Assembly: GCA_044867875.1 (NCBI GenBank) | Contig: JBIOVR010000436.1 | Span: 1 to 12,725 of the forward strand | DNA from: VBAS01 sp044867875 | GTDB taxonomy: Bacteria > Bacteroidota > Bacteroidia > Chitinophagales > Chitinophagaceae | Direction of reading: 5' to 3' | DNA length: 12,725 nucleotides | Shown here: piece by piece, positions 1-7,118 of the stretch | Position numbering within the stretch: position 1 is the first letter of the stretch | How the letters are laid out: the number at the start of each line of letters is the position of its first letter | Translations under genes and position numbers: made by a program | Notes under the pieces: model-generated | Told to the model about the DNA's origin: nothing | The model's database searches: none | What the model saw: the letters and a program-made list of their open reading frames with translations, nothing else

Positions 1-359
1 CCTTATCGAGGTAACCTAAGAGGTTATTCTGAATACTGCCTGCAAACCCTCCATTACCTGCCATTAAAAACCTGCCGTTCCATTGCTGAGGTAACAACAA
101 TTCAAAATCAATTTCCTTGCTTATACGACCTTCCAAACGGCAAAAAGGCACATTTATAAAGACTGGAGGGATCCAGGTTCCCTGCCTTTGATCGTGTCTT
201 TTGTTTTGACTCAACTTTTATAATGGTGAGATCCGGTAACTGCAATTTTTTTAATTCTTCACACAGTTTGCAAGGTTTTTTATTTGCACTTACCTGTGGC
301 TGTGTACTAATTGGCATTAATGCAATCACCAACGTAAGAGTAATGATCAGTGATCTCAT
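1..359 (-). pseudogene. Tannase/feruloyl esterase family protein, 5' part, apparent frameshift, cut by window edge
   Basis: This is the amino-terminal part of a secreted tannase/feruloyl esterase-type serine hydrolase, a family that cleaves ester bonds of plant phenolics. The ATG at 359 opens a typical signal peptide (about residues 1-25, hydrophobic LIITLTLVIAL core). It is followed by the Cys-rich KPCKLCEELKKLQLPD start of the mature protein. The frame then closes at 108. The neighbouring minus-strand frame is open from about 184 to base 1 and encodes INVPFCRLEGRI and then LPQQWNGRFLMAGNGGFAGS, the hallmark of the family. The two parts join if one base is removed from the GGGAACC stretch (176-182), so this is a one-base insertion or a two-base loss. 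It may be a real pseudogene or a sequencing error. The catalytic Ser, Asp and His would lie beyond the window. The gene is divergent from the DUF1573 gene. Confidence 0.8.
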
Positions 360-605
360 AAAATTTAGTTTGACTTATAGTTCTAAAGTTATGAATTTCC
401 ATGTGCGTGGGCATAGATCAACAAACTCCAGCAGCTTAGGAAGCATATTGCTTTGAAAAATGATACCATATAATACTTTTTTCAAAAAAATGGCATCTTA
501 TTTTGCATATTGATCATTGGGAAAAGTATGCCTTTCTAAAGAACTCAAACAGCATTTCTCTTTTTAATTATTATAGATTAATTTTCAAGTATCAATTTCA
601 TAAAA

Positions 606-1040
606 ATGAAAAGCATACGTCTATATTTTATTTTATTTGTCTTGATAACAAATTTTAGTTGTGGCGAAGCTGGTTCTGCAAAAAAGGAAACTCCAAAAAG
701 TGCAGAGATCAAATTTCAAAACGAGAGAATTGATATTGGTGTTATAGACGGAAAATCAAATGCAAATATTGATTTCAAATTTTCAAATACGGGCAATATC
801 CCTCTTAGCATTATTGAAGCGAGAGGTAATTGCCATTGTGTACAGGCAAAGGCGCCGGAAAAAGCTATTGAACCGGGTGACTCATCAGTCATAAGCGTTT
901 CTTTCGATCCTGAAGGAGTGTCAACCCTATTTCAAAGAACGGTCATGGTTCGATCGAATGCAACAAGAGATTCAGTCCAGCTTTATATTACTGGTGAAGT
1001 AAAACGGGATCCAAAAGAAGTAATTAAAAAAACACATTAG
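606..1040 (+). CDS. DUF1573 domain lipoprotein
   Basis: A 144-residue exported protein of the DUF1573 family, common in Bacteroidota and with no established biochemical role. A hydrophobic leader (residues 5-17) ends in NFSC, making Cys19 the likely lipidated residue, although the lipobox is loose. Residues 37-132 form one immunoglobulin-like beta domain. It shows the family pattern FKFSNTG (58-63), a CxC pair (Cys76 and Cys78, where most members have CGC), then IEPGDSSVISVSFDPEG (88-104) and a closing YITGEV (127-132). The ATG is preceded by an A-rich stretch rather than a Shine-Dalgarno sequence, as is usual in this phylum. A loose TAnnTTTG-like match (TAATTTTC, 579-586) lies 19 bases upstream, but no TTG box stands at the right distance. 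The next gene follows after 44 bases. The family assignment is firm; the function is unknown. Confidence 0.88.
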   Translation: MKSIRLYFILFVLITNFSCGEAGSAKKETPKSAEIKFQNERIDIGVIDGKSNANIDFKFSNTGNIPLSIIEARGNCHCVQAKAPEKAIEPGDSSVISVSFDPEGVSTLFQRTVMVRSNATRDSVQLYITGEVKRDPKEVIKKTH

Positions 1041-1051
1041 TTAGTGTCTTG

Positions 1052-1069
1052 TCCCGATAGCTATCGGGA
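1052..1069. repeat. 18-bp perfect palindrome of the TCCCGAT type
   Basis: The sequence tcccgatagctatcggga is a perfect palindrome in the 44-base gap between the DUF1573 gene and the membrane-protein gene. It is not followed by a T-run on either strand, so it is a poor intrinsic terminator. A related copy with arms CCCGAT/ATCGGG and a four-base AACA loop occurs at 5598-5613. Two intergenic copies in one window suggest a small dispersed palindromic repeat family. Confidence 0.7.
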
Positions 1070-1084
1070 TTCCGCCCATTTTAA

Positions 1085-1459
1085 ATGACGAAGTCCTTAC
1101 TTATACTGATCACAATTTTCCTGGCGGGTTTAATAATACTGTTGTTACCAGATAATAATGATCCAATAATTAAATTCAATAAAATACATGGTCCATCCTT
1201 ACAGGATCTGGCAGGCCTTGTGTTGATAATATCTGTTTGGTTTGTAAGCTGCATCTTTGTTATTAAGAAGTGGTCTCAAGTAATAAAAAGCATAGGACGG
1301 AGCACCGCTTATTTCTTTATCCTTCTTTATCTCCTTTCGCTTTCAGCTGTTATACTGGCTTTAATCTTTTCACTTGACTTGTTGCTATGGATCTGTATTA
1401 GTATAGCTATAATCACTAATGTCTCGGTTATTATTATAGCAATCCGGGCAAAAGAATAA
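1085..1459 (+). CDS. Hypothetical four-helix membrane protein
   Basis: A 124-residue, strongly hydrophobic protein that I do not recognise. Four probable membrane helices lie at about residues 4-21, 42-60, 75-97 and 98-120. The first two are separated by a short polar loop (PDNNDPIIKFNKIHGPSLQ). A basic stretch (KKWSQVIKSIGR, 61-72) between helices 2 and 3 and a basic tail (RAKE) suggest that both lie on the cytoplasmic side. No conserved enzymatic or transport motif is visible. The ATG at 1085 follows TTTTAA with no Shine-Dalgarno sequence. It lies 44 bases downstream of the DUF1573 gene on the same strand, so the two could be cotranscribed through the palindrome between them. Codon use and helix regularity support a real gene. 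Confidence 0.7.
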   Translation: MTKSLLILITIFLAGLIILLLPDNNDPIIKFNKIHGPSLQDLAGLVLIISVWFVSCIFVIKKWSQVIKSIGRSTAYFFILLYLLSLSAVILALIFSLDLLLWICISIAIITNVSVIIIAIRAKE

Positions 1460-1658
1460 CCTCTGGCTATCGCTGTTGTTCTCTTAAAAAGATAAACAAG
1501 CTCGTGGTAACATAAAGACATACCTTGTATGCTTTACATCTGCCCCGCAATCGATCCAAACTTTAATAATGTTGTTCGCCAATCCTTATACACCTGCTAA
1601 AAAATCCACTCTTCTACAAACATTTCATAAATTAGAGTGTCATTGTAGGCATTAAAAA

Positions 1659-3701
1659 ATGAATTCAATGAACCAAGCTCGCCAACTTGCCGCCATTATG
1701 TTTACCGATATAGTCGGTTACACAGCTATGATGCAGGCCAATGAGCAAAAGGCCGTAGCAGTAATTAAACATTATAATTCTTCTCTTGAAAAGTTAGTAC
1801 AGCAATATAATGGCCAGGTATTGAATTATTATGGCGATGGAAGTCTTTGTATTTTCCCCAGCGCTACCGATGCAATCACCTGTTCACTTGCTTTACAAAA
1901 AGAATTGAAAAATGAACCTGCTGTTCCGTTACGTATCGGTCTGCATATTGGTGAAGTTTTTTTTGAAGATGCAAAAGCATTGGGAGATGGAGTGAATGTA
2001 GCTTCAAGGGTCCAGTCACTTGGCCAGGAAAATGCTATCCTGCTTTCGGGTGAGATCCATGATAAAATAAAAAACAATCCCTCAGTTTCCACTATCTCAC
2101 TTGGACAATTCAATTTCAAAAATGTTGACAAACCTTTGGAAGTATTTGCACTCAGCAACGAAGGATTAACTATTCCGAAACGAAGTAAGATAGAAGGAAA
2201 GCTAAAAGAAAAAAGCAGGAAGAGACCGATCATTATTGCAACTGCTCTTATCATCCTTTTTTTTACCGCCGGTTTTTTTGTTTACAAAGTATTTTTTGCT
2301 GATAAAGCAGAACCTGAAACAAAGGGTCAATCTATCGCCGTACTTCCTTTTACAGATATGAGCCCGGCTAAAGATCAGGAATACTTCAGTGATGGCATGA
2401 GTGAAGAATTATTAAATCTTTTGTCAAAGATCCAGGATCTAAAAGTGATCTCACGTACTTCATCTTTTTCTTTTAAAGGGAAAAATCTTGATGTCAGAAA
2501 GATCGGTGAGAACCTTGGTGTTGCTAATATACTGGAGGGCAGTGTTCGCAAGTCTGGTAATACGATCCGGATTACGGCTCAGTTGATCGAAATAAGGAAT
2601 GGAACTCATCTGTGGTCTGAAACATATGACCGGGAGATGAAGGATGTATTTGCATTACAAGATGAAATTTCAAAGATGATCGTTGACATTTTGAAGATCA
2701 AGCTGAGTGGTAAACAAACAAACCAATTGGCAGGAAGTTTCACAAAAAATCCTGAAGCCTATGAGGACTATCTGAAAGGACGCTATCACTGGAACACGAG
2801 AACGGATGAAGGCATAAAAAAAGCAATTAGATATTTTGAAGATGCAATAAGGAAGGATTCCAATTATGCGGCGGCATACTCGGGATTAGCAGACACATAT
2901 CTTACTCTCTATGACTATGAGCTAATGTCTTATGATGAATCAACTTCAAAAGCAAAAGATGCAGCTCAACGGGCTTTAAAGCTAAATGAAAATCTTGCCG
3001 AGGCTCATAATTCTCTTGCACACATTAACCTGCATGGATGGAAGTGGGAAAGTGCGGAACAAGGTTTCCGGAAAGCCATTGCTTTAGATAAAAGTTATAT
3101 ACTTGCTCACCATTGGTTTGCTCTCTGCCTTACCGCAATAGGAAAAACAAATGAAGCAGTTACTCAAATGGAAAAAGCAAGGGAACTTGATCCACTTTCG
3201 ACAAGAATCAATGCTGATCTTGGAATGGCATATCTGTCTGCTGGAAGGTATGATGATGCAATTGGGCAGGAACAGAAAACGCTGGAGCTAAATCCAAAGT
3301 CATCGGGAGCCCGTTGGATCCGTGGCATGGCTTACCAACAGAAAAAATTGTATGACCAGGCGATCAAAGATTACAAGGATGCATTAGAACTTTCACCCGG
3401 CAATCCAAATTATCTCGCAGCACTTGGACATGTGTATGCATCAAGTGGGAATACCGCAGGAGCACATAACATTCTTGACACTTTATTTGTTGTGAACAAA
3501 AAGGAACCTGTATCTCCATTCTTTTTCGCTCTTGTTTATGCAGGGCTTAATGATAAAGTAAAAGCTTTGGAGTGGATGCAAAAAGCTTATGAAGAAAAAT
3601 CAGGTTCAGTACGATACCTGAAGATGGAACCACGCTTGCAGAACCTGCGCAATGAACCACGTTATATTGCGCTTATGAAAAAGATAGGGTTGGAAAAATA
3701 A
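1659..3701 (+). CDS. Class III nucleotide cyclase-homology / TolB-like / TPR membrane protein
   Basis: A 680-residue signalling-type protein. Residues 9-165 are a class III nucleotide cyclase homology domain with FTDIVGY (15-21) and YYGDGS (57-62). The two metal-binding Asp residues are Asp17 and Asp60. GDGVNVASRV (109-118) retains the catalytic Asn113 and Arg117. By motif spacing, the two positions that normally hold the purine-specifying Lys and Asp are Asn56 and Lys106, so cAMP production is not assured. One membrane helix (190-213) follows. A TolB-like domain (about 224-347) begins with SIAVLPFTDMS and carries the typical YFSDGMSEELL. About seven TPR repeats (about 365-650) and the usual C-terminal LRNEPRYIALMKKIGL complete it. 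The cyclase domain should be cytoplasmic and the TolB/TPR part periplasmic. A start at Met4 (1668) is equally possible. The gene stands alone, with a 199-base gap before it and a 157-base gap after it. Confidence 0.9.
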   Translation: MNSMNQARQLAAIMFTDIVGYTAMMQANEQKAVAVIKHYNSSLEKLVQQYNGQVLNYYGDGSLCIFPSATDAITCSLALQKELKNEPAVPLRIGLHIGEVFFEDAKALGDGVNVASRVQSLGQENAILLSGEIHDKIKNNPSVSTISLGQFNFKNVDKPLEVFALSNEGLTIPKRSKIEGKLKEKSRKRPIIIATALIILFFTAGFFVYKVFFADKAEPETKGQSIAVLPFTDMSPAKDQEYFSDGMSEELLNLLSKIQDLKVISRTSSFSFKGKNLDVRKIGENLGVANILEGSVRKSGNTIRITAQLIEIRNGTHLWSETYDREMKDVFALQDEISKMIVDILKIKLSGKQTNQLAGSFTKNPEAYEDYLKGRYHWNTRTDEGIKKAIRYFEDAIRKDSNYAAAYSGLADTYLTLYDYELMSYDESTSKAKDAAQRALKLNENLAEAHNSLAHINLHGWKWESAEQGFRKAIALDKSYILAHHWFALCLTAIGKTNEAVTQMEKARELDPLSTRINADLGMAYLSAGRYDDAIGQEQKTLELNPKSSGARWIRGMAYQQKKLYDQAIKDYKDALELSPGNPNYLAALGHVYASSGNTAGAHNILDTLFVVNKKEPVSPFFFALVYAGLNDKVKALEWMQKAYEEKSGSVRYLKMEPRLQNLRNEPRYIALMKKIGLEK

Positions 3702-3718
3702 GTGATCATGTATTATCT

Positions 3719-3765
3719 CCATGTTGTGTTGGTCGCCAGACCAAAAAACTTATTTCGGAATGTTC
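3719..3765. repeat. Dispersed repeat copy A with TTGGTC/GACCAA hairpin
   Basis: An approximately 47-base segment closely related to 5519-5566. Both copies start with CCATGTT, share TGTTGGTCGCC, ACCAA and AACTTA, and end with TGTTC, with a few mismatches and single-base gaps (roughly three quarters identical by eye). It contains the inverted repeat ttggtc-gcca-gaccaa (3729-3744). It lies between the cyclase gene and the monooxygenase gene. No coding potential is seen. Confidence 0.6.
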
Positions 3766-3858
3766 TATTTAATATTTACAGATAAGGTTTTATAGCATAA
3801 ATTAGAGATTTGTGAGTTAAATCTAAACTCACTAAGGAATAATCCCCGTTGCAGAAAC

Positions 3859-5403
3859 ATGGAAAAACAAAATAATATTGTAAAGACCCAGGTTATTATT
3901 GTAGGTGCCGGACCAACAGGGTTAAGTATGGCAGTACAGTTGCTTCGATATAAAATTGATTTTATAATCATAGAAAAAAACAAAAACCCAACTCATCTTT
4001 CAAAGGCTGTTGTTGTACAGGCAAGAACACTTGAAATCTTCCGGGAGATCGGACTAACAGAAAAAGCAATAACAGGGGGCAGGATAACTACTGCTATAAA
4101 TTTATTTTATAAAGGCAAGCAAAAGGTGGCAGTAGACCTGGCTGGCCTGGGCGATGGATTAAGCCCTTTCCCCTATGTGCTTTCCTTAGAACAAAGCAAA
4201 ACAGAAAGACTTTTAGCTGATCAACTTTATGCAAACCAAATCGAAATTAATTGGGGATGTGATTTCACTCGTTTAGAACAAACCGATGATAGGGTGACCG
4301 TTTACTATAAGAACAGCACCGGGCAAGATCAAATAATTGAAGGTTTATACCTGGTAGGCAGCGATGGTGCAAGCAGTACGGTAAGACATCAACTGGGTTT
4401 ATCCTTTGAAGGTGATACTGTGCCCAAGATATTTTACGTAACGGATGTAAAATTAAAAAGCCCTGTCATCAATAAGAACGAGTTATTCATGTTCATGATC
4501 AAACAAGGATTTGTTCTTTTTTTTCCGATGGAAGGCAATGGGCATTACCGGGTGATAGGCATTTTGCCAAACACCAAAAATGTAGATGAAGAATTCACAT
4601 TTTCGGACATTGAAGACACCGTAAAACAACATATAGTTGTTCCTGTAGATTTTAAAGAAGTATTATGGTTTTCCAGTTACAAAGTACATAGTCGCAAAGC
4701 TGGTTCTTTTGAAAATAAAAGATGTTATCTCGCAGGTGATGCTGCCCATATTCATACACCTGCTGGCGGGCAAGGAATGAATACAGGTATACAGGATGCT
4801 TATAACCTGGCATGGAAGATCGCTTATACAATTAAGAAAGAGGTTAAAACTAATGTTTTACAAACTTATAATTCCGAAAGAAGTGAGAATGCAAAACATT
4901 TGTTGCAGACTACAGACCGGGTATTTGATATTATGGCAGGTACAAACATTCTTTGGAATTTTATCCGCTTGCATATGATGACAAGATTCATTGGCCTGCT
5001 TGCAAGAAGTGCAAGCTTAAAAAGACGCATCTTTCCTTTTTTATCACAAATAGGAATTAAGTACTCGGCTAATTGTCTAATACTTAACAGTGTCATTGGC
5101 AATGTGAAGGCAGGTGTAAGAATGCCCTTTTTTATATTTTCTGATGGCAAACAAATATTTGATCTTTTATCCGAACCCAGCTTTAAAATTTTGTTCTTTG
5201 GAGATGATGAAAAAAATAAAAGTCAGCAATTGAGTGATATAAAAATTAAAATAGCGAGATATTCTTTTAAAGAGATCCCTCCATTTTTATTTGGGAATGA
5301 AACAAACTTTTATATACTGTTGCGTCCCGACAATCATATTTCATACATCGGAAAAGAGGTAAGTAAATGCAGAGAGGTGCTGGAGAAAATATCATTCAAT
5401 TAA
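3859..5403 (+). CDS. FAD-dependent monooxygenase, aromatic-ring hydroxylase (PheA/TfdB/UbiH-like) type
   Basis: A 514-residue flavoprotein of the group A monooxygenase superfamily, which uses NAD(P)H and O2 to hydroxylate aromatic or polyketide-type substrates. The Rossmann motif VGAGPTG (15-21) with acidic Glu39 ending strand 2 binds the ADP of FAD. The LVGSDGASSTVR segment (165-176) is the DG motif, and CYLAGDAAHIHTPAGGQG (about 288-306) carries the GD motif (Gly293-Asp294) that contacts the ribityl chain. The C-terminal part (about 430-510) ends in FYILLRPDNHISYIG, typical of the thioredoxin-like C-terminal domain of the phenol-hydroxylase branch. There is no signal peptide, so the enzyme is cytoplasmic. 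The ATG at 3859 starts just before the FAD fold and fits the family. It is convergent with the sugar cluster and has no obvious pathway partner here, so the substrate is unknown. Confidence 0.9.
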   Translation: MEKQNNIVKTQVIIVGAGPTGLSMAVQLLRYKIDFIIIEKNKNPTHLSKAVVVQARTLEIFREIGLTEKAITGGRITTAINLFYKGKQKVAVDLAGLGDGLSPFPYVLSLEQSKTERLLADQLYANQIEINWGCDFTRLEQTDDRVTVYYKNSTGQDQIIEGLYLVGSDGASSTVRHQLGLSFEGDTVPKIFYVTDVKLKSPVINKNELFMFMIKQGFVLFFPMEGNGHYRVIGILPNTKNVDEEFTFSDIEDTVKQHIVVPVDFKEVLWFSSYKVHSRKAGSFENKRCYLAGDAAHIHTPAGGQGMNTGIQDAYNLAWKIAYTIKKEVKTNVLQTYNSERSENAKHLLQTTDRVFDIMAGTNILWNFIRLHMMTRFIGLLARSASLKRRIFPFLSQIGIKYSANCLILNSVIGNVKAGVRMPFFIFSDGKQIFDLLSEPSFKILFFGDDEKNKSQQLSDIKIKIARYSFKEIPPFLFGNETNFYILLRPDNHISYIGKEVSKCREVLEKISFN

Positions 5404-5435
5404 AAGTAGGGACGAAGTAGCTTTTATTTAACTTA

Positions 5436-5522
5436 TTATATTATTAATTGAAATCTAAAACGTGATAAGGTAAGTCCGCCGTCGATCATGATCACCTGGT
5501 CTGTTGAGTAGGGAAATCCCAT
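5436..5522 (-). pseudogene. 3' remnant of a second SDR dehydrogenase gene
   Basis: The minus strand encodes GFPYSTDQVIMIDGGLTLSR followed by Phe. This matches the last 21 residues of the intact SDR at 7119-7889, except for Asn-to-Gly, Gly-to-Asp and Ile-to-Met changes. Over the 60 shared bases from the TTT of FPYS to the final TTT there are seven differences, five of them synonymous. Nothing upstream of this (higher coordinates) resembles the rest of an SDR; similarity ends where the repeat at 5519 begins. One T is missing relative to the intact copy (CGTTTTAG against CGTTTTTAG), so the normal stop is out of frame and reading continues to TAA at 5436-5438. A 28-codon ATG-initiated frame exists (5522-5436), but a Rossmann enzyme cannot be this short, so I call it a gene relic. 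Confidence 0.8.
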
Positions 5523-5566
5523 GTTAATGTTGGTCGCCTAACCAACAACTTAGTTTTGTAGTGTTC
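5519..5566. repeat. Dispersed repeat copy B with GTTGGT/ACCAAC hairpin
   Basis: The second copy of the element at 3719-3765, in the same orientation. It contains the perfect six-base inverted repeat gttggt-cgccta-accaac (5529-5546). Its left edge overlaps the broken end of the SDR relic, so the repeat marks the breakpoint. It lies in the spacer between the convergent monooxygenase gene and the sugar cluster. Confidence 0.6.
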
Positions 5567-5595
5567 AATAAATAAAAATCACTTCTGGTTGCCCA

Positions 5596-5630
5596 GTCCC
5601 GATAACAATCGGGGTGGTTTATTTATTTTT
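5596..5630 (+). terminator. Candidate terminator: CCCGAT hairpin followed by T-rich tract
   Basis: Arms CCCGAT (5598-5603) and ATCGGG (5608-5613) enclose an AACA loop. Two G-T wobble pairs can extend the stem to 5596-5615. On the plus strand this is followed by GGTTTATTTATTTTT, a plausible though interrupted T-rich tract, so it could end plus-strand transcription. It lies 195 bases past the monooxygenase stop. On the minus strand no T-run follows. The hairpin also belongs to the palindrome family seen at 1052-1069, so its terminator role is an inference. Confidence 0.4.
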
Positions 5631-5641
5631 AGTAATAAACC
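5616..5641. repeat. AT-rich inverted repeat downstream of the sugar cluster
   Basis: GGTTTATT (5616-5623) and AATAAACC (5634-5641) are perfect eight-base complements around a ten-base loop. This lies eight bases beyond the stop codon of the amidohydrolase gene, so the cluster transcript would contain it at its 3' end. It could help end transcription or protect the message, but the stem has only two G-C pairs and is weak. Confidence 0.45.
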
Positions 5642-5649
5642 TATTACAG

Positions 5650-7092
5650 CTACCTTTTAATTACTGCCTGCTCAACTTTAACAAGCAGAGCCGCGAGTGT
5701 TTGCTTTGGTAAATATTTTCCATTCACAAATACTGCCTGTATTTGTTTAGTATTATGAATGTTTGCGAGAGGATCTGCATTGAGTAAAATCATATCAGCG
5801 ATCTTTCCTTTTTCAATTGTCCCCAATGAGTCGGTGCTGCCAAGAAATTTTGCTGGATTAATAGTAGCAGTTTGTAATGCTTCCATTGGAGTAAAGCCCG
5901 CCTCAACAAACAATGCTAATTCATCGTGTAAACTAAAGCCTGGATACAAATAAGGATTGTCATAATCAGTACCAGCTAAGAAACGAATGCCTGCTTTTTT
6001 CATTAATTTGATCTGGGCCAATACTCTTTGAAAATAGGCCCTGCTCTCATCTTTCCGTTGTTCGATAAACCATTTCATTTCAGGGCTTGTTCCCCACGCC
6101 AGCCTATCCCTTGATGAAATGTATTTTAGACGGAAATCATTGAAGAATTTTATTGAGTCGATAGTAGACCTTTTATACAATACCATGGTTGGACATTCCC
6201 AAACATTTTTTTGAGCGAGGTATTGAAATATTTCCAATGCTTTTTTCTCATCGCATAGATCCTGCACTTGTTTCATAACAGGAACAGAAGGCGAACTTGC
6301 AGCAATTGAATCGGGTAATTCTGTCTCTAGTTCTTTTATAAAAACAGAACAGTCAGCTTCAAAATTTATTCTGCTTCCTGTAAGGTGTTCGACACTGCGT
6401 TGCCCGGCATCTGCAGCTTCTTTCAATAGAATACGATTAGGAATATGACCTGCCACAGGAAGGTTCTCTTTCTTAGCTTCGTCTGCAATCGCAAAATATA
6501 CTTCTCGAGGAAGAAGATTATAAGGTTTTACAAAATCGATTCCAGCATCTTTCATCTGCTTAACTATAATGCGTGCCCGGTCTGTTGTACTGGCCGTATC
6601 GGAATTAAGTCGTTGTGATGGAGAGCCATCAATCATTGTACCAACAGAGCCGATCCTAGGTATTGTTCCTGGTTTCTGATGAAATTGTTTGCGCCAAAGA
6701 TTTACTTGTGTCATTTCCTCCATCCTTGTCCACATTTCACGGATACCCACCACTCCATTTGCTATGAACAAAGAAAAATCATTTTCATCCGGCGGGGTTT
6801 TAGAAATATTATTAAAAATGTGAACATGCATATCCCATAATCCAGGAATTAAATATTTTCCAGATGCATTTATCACAAAAGCAGTTTTTGGAATTCTGAC
6901 TTTTGCTGTTTTATCAAGGATAGTTATTCTATTCCCCTCGATAATTATCGTCATATCGGATCGAACAGGTGATCCTGTCACATCTATTACATTAACATGT
7001 GTGATGGCAGTAATGGGGAAAGCTCCATTCTTTTCCTGAGTAAGTGAAAATATCGGGAACAGAATAAATAGAATCTTTAGTATTATTTTCAT
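5650..7092 (-). CDS. Secreted imidazolonepropionase-like amidohydrolase
   Basis: A 480-residue metal-dependent hydrolase of the amidohydrolase superfamily. Its imidazolonepropionase-like branch also contains peptidases and other C-N hydrolases, so the substrate is open. Residues 1-18 (MKIILKILFILFPIFSLT) form a signal peptide, so the enzyme is exported. Metal and catalytic positions are visible: HxH in WDMHVHIF (His89, His91), Lys189 in DFVKPY (candidate carboxylated Lys), His216 in AGHIPN, His236 in SVEHLTG and Asp376 in AGTDYDNPY. The C-terminal part has the usual TINPAKFLG and GTIEKGKIADMILL of the flanking beta domain. I chose the ATG at 7092; a TTG three codons earlier (7101) would add residues ahead of the signal peptide. 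It follows the SDR gene by 26 bases and is probably the last gene of the transcription unit, though an exported enzyme fits poorly with the cytoplasmic sugar steps. Confidence 0.9.
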   Translation of the reverse strand: MKIILKILFILFPIFSLTQEKNGAFPITAITHVNVIDVTGSPVRSDMTIIIEGNRITILDKTAKVRIPKTAFVINASGKYLIPGLWDMHVHIFNNISKTPPDENDFSLFIANGVVGIREMWTRMEEMTQVNLWRKQFHQKPGTIPRIGSVGTMIDGSPSQRLNSDTASTTDRARIIVKQMKDAGIDFVKPYNLLPREVYFAIADEAKKENLPVAGHIPNRILLKEAADAGQRSVEHLTGSRINFEADCSVFIKELETELPDSIAASSPSVPVMKQVQDLCDEKKALEIFQYLAQKNVWECPTMVLYKRSTIDSIKFFNDFRLKYISSRDRLAWGTSPEMKWFIEQRKDESRAYFQRVLAQIKLMKKAGIRFLAGTDYDNPYLYPGFSLHDELALFVEAGFTPMEALQTATINPAKFLGSTDSLGTIEKGKIADMILLNADPLANIHNTKQIQAVFVNGKYLPKQTLAALLVKVEQAVIKR

Positions 7093-7118
7093 CTCATTCA
7101 AGTTAAAATATTTAAAAA

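Noticed and set aside
384..391. Promoter for the tannase gene (TAACTTTA on the minus strand)
   Set aside because: It matches the -7 box in seven of eight positions, but no TTG box lies at the right distance, so the match is not convincing.
223..456. A 77-codon plus-strand reading frame over the tannase start
   Set aside because: It is antisense to a clear signal peptide and mature start, and its protein has no recognisable pattern.
3729..3744. Intrinsic terminator for the cyclase gene at the TTGGTC/GACCAA hairpin
   Set aside because: It is followed by A residues rather than T residues on the plus strand, and the same hairpin recurs as a dispersed repeat.
5436..5522. A real 28-codon small protein gene
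   Set aside because: Its sequence is the C-terminal tail of an SDR with mostly synonymous differences from the intact gene, which is better explained as a relic.
7093..7101. TTG start for the amidohydrolase (and likewise at 9889 and 11268 for the TIM barrel and GH88-like genes)
   Set aside because: In each case an ATG three codons later fits better: it opens the signal peptide, overlaps the preceding stop as TAATG, or begins the conserved part.
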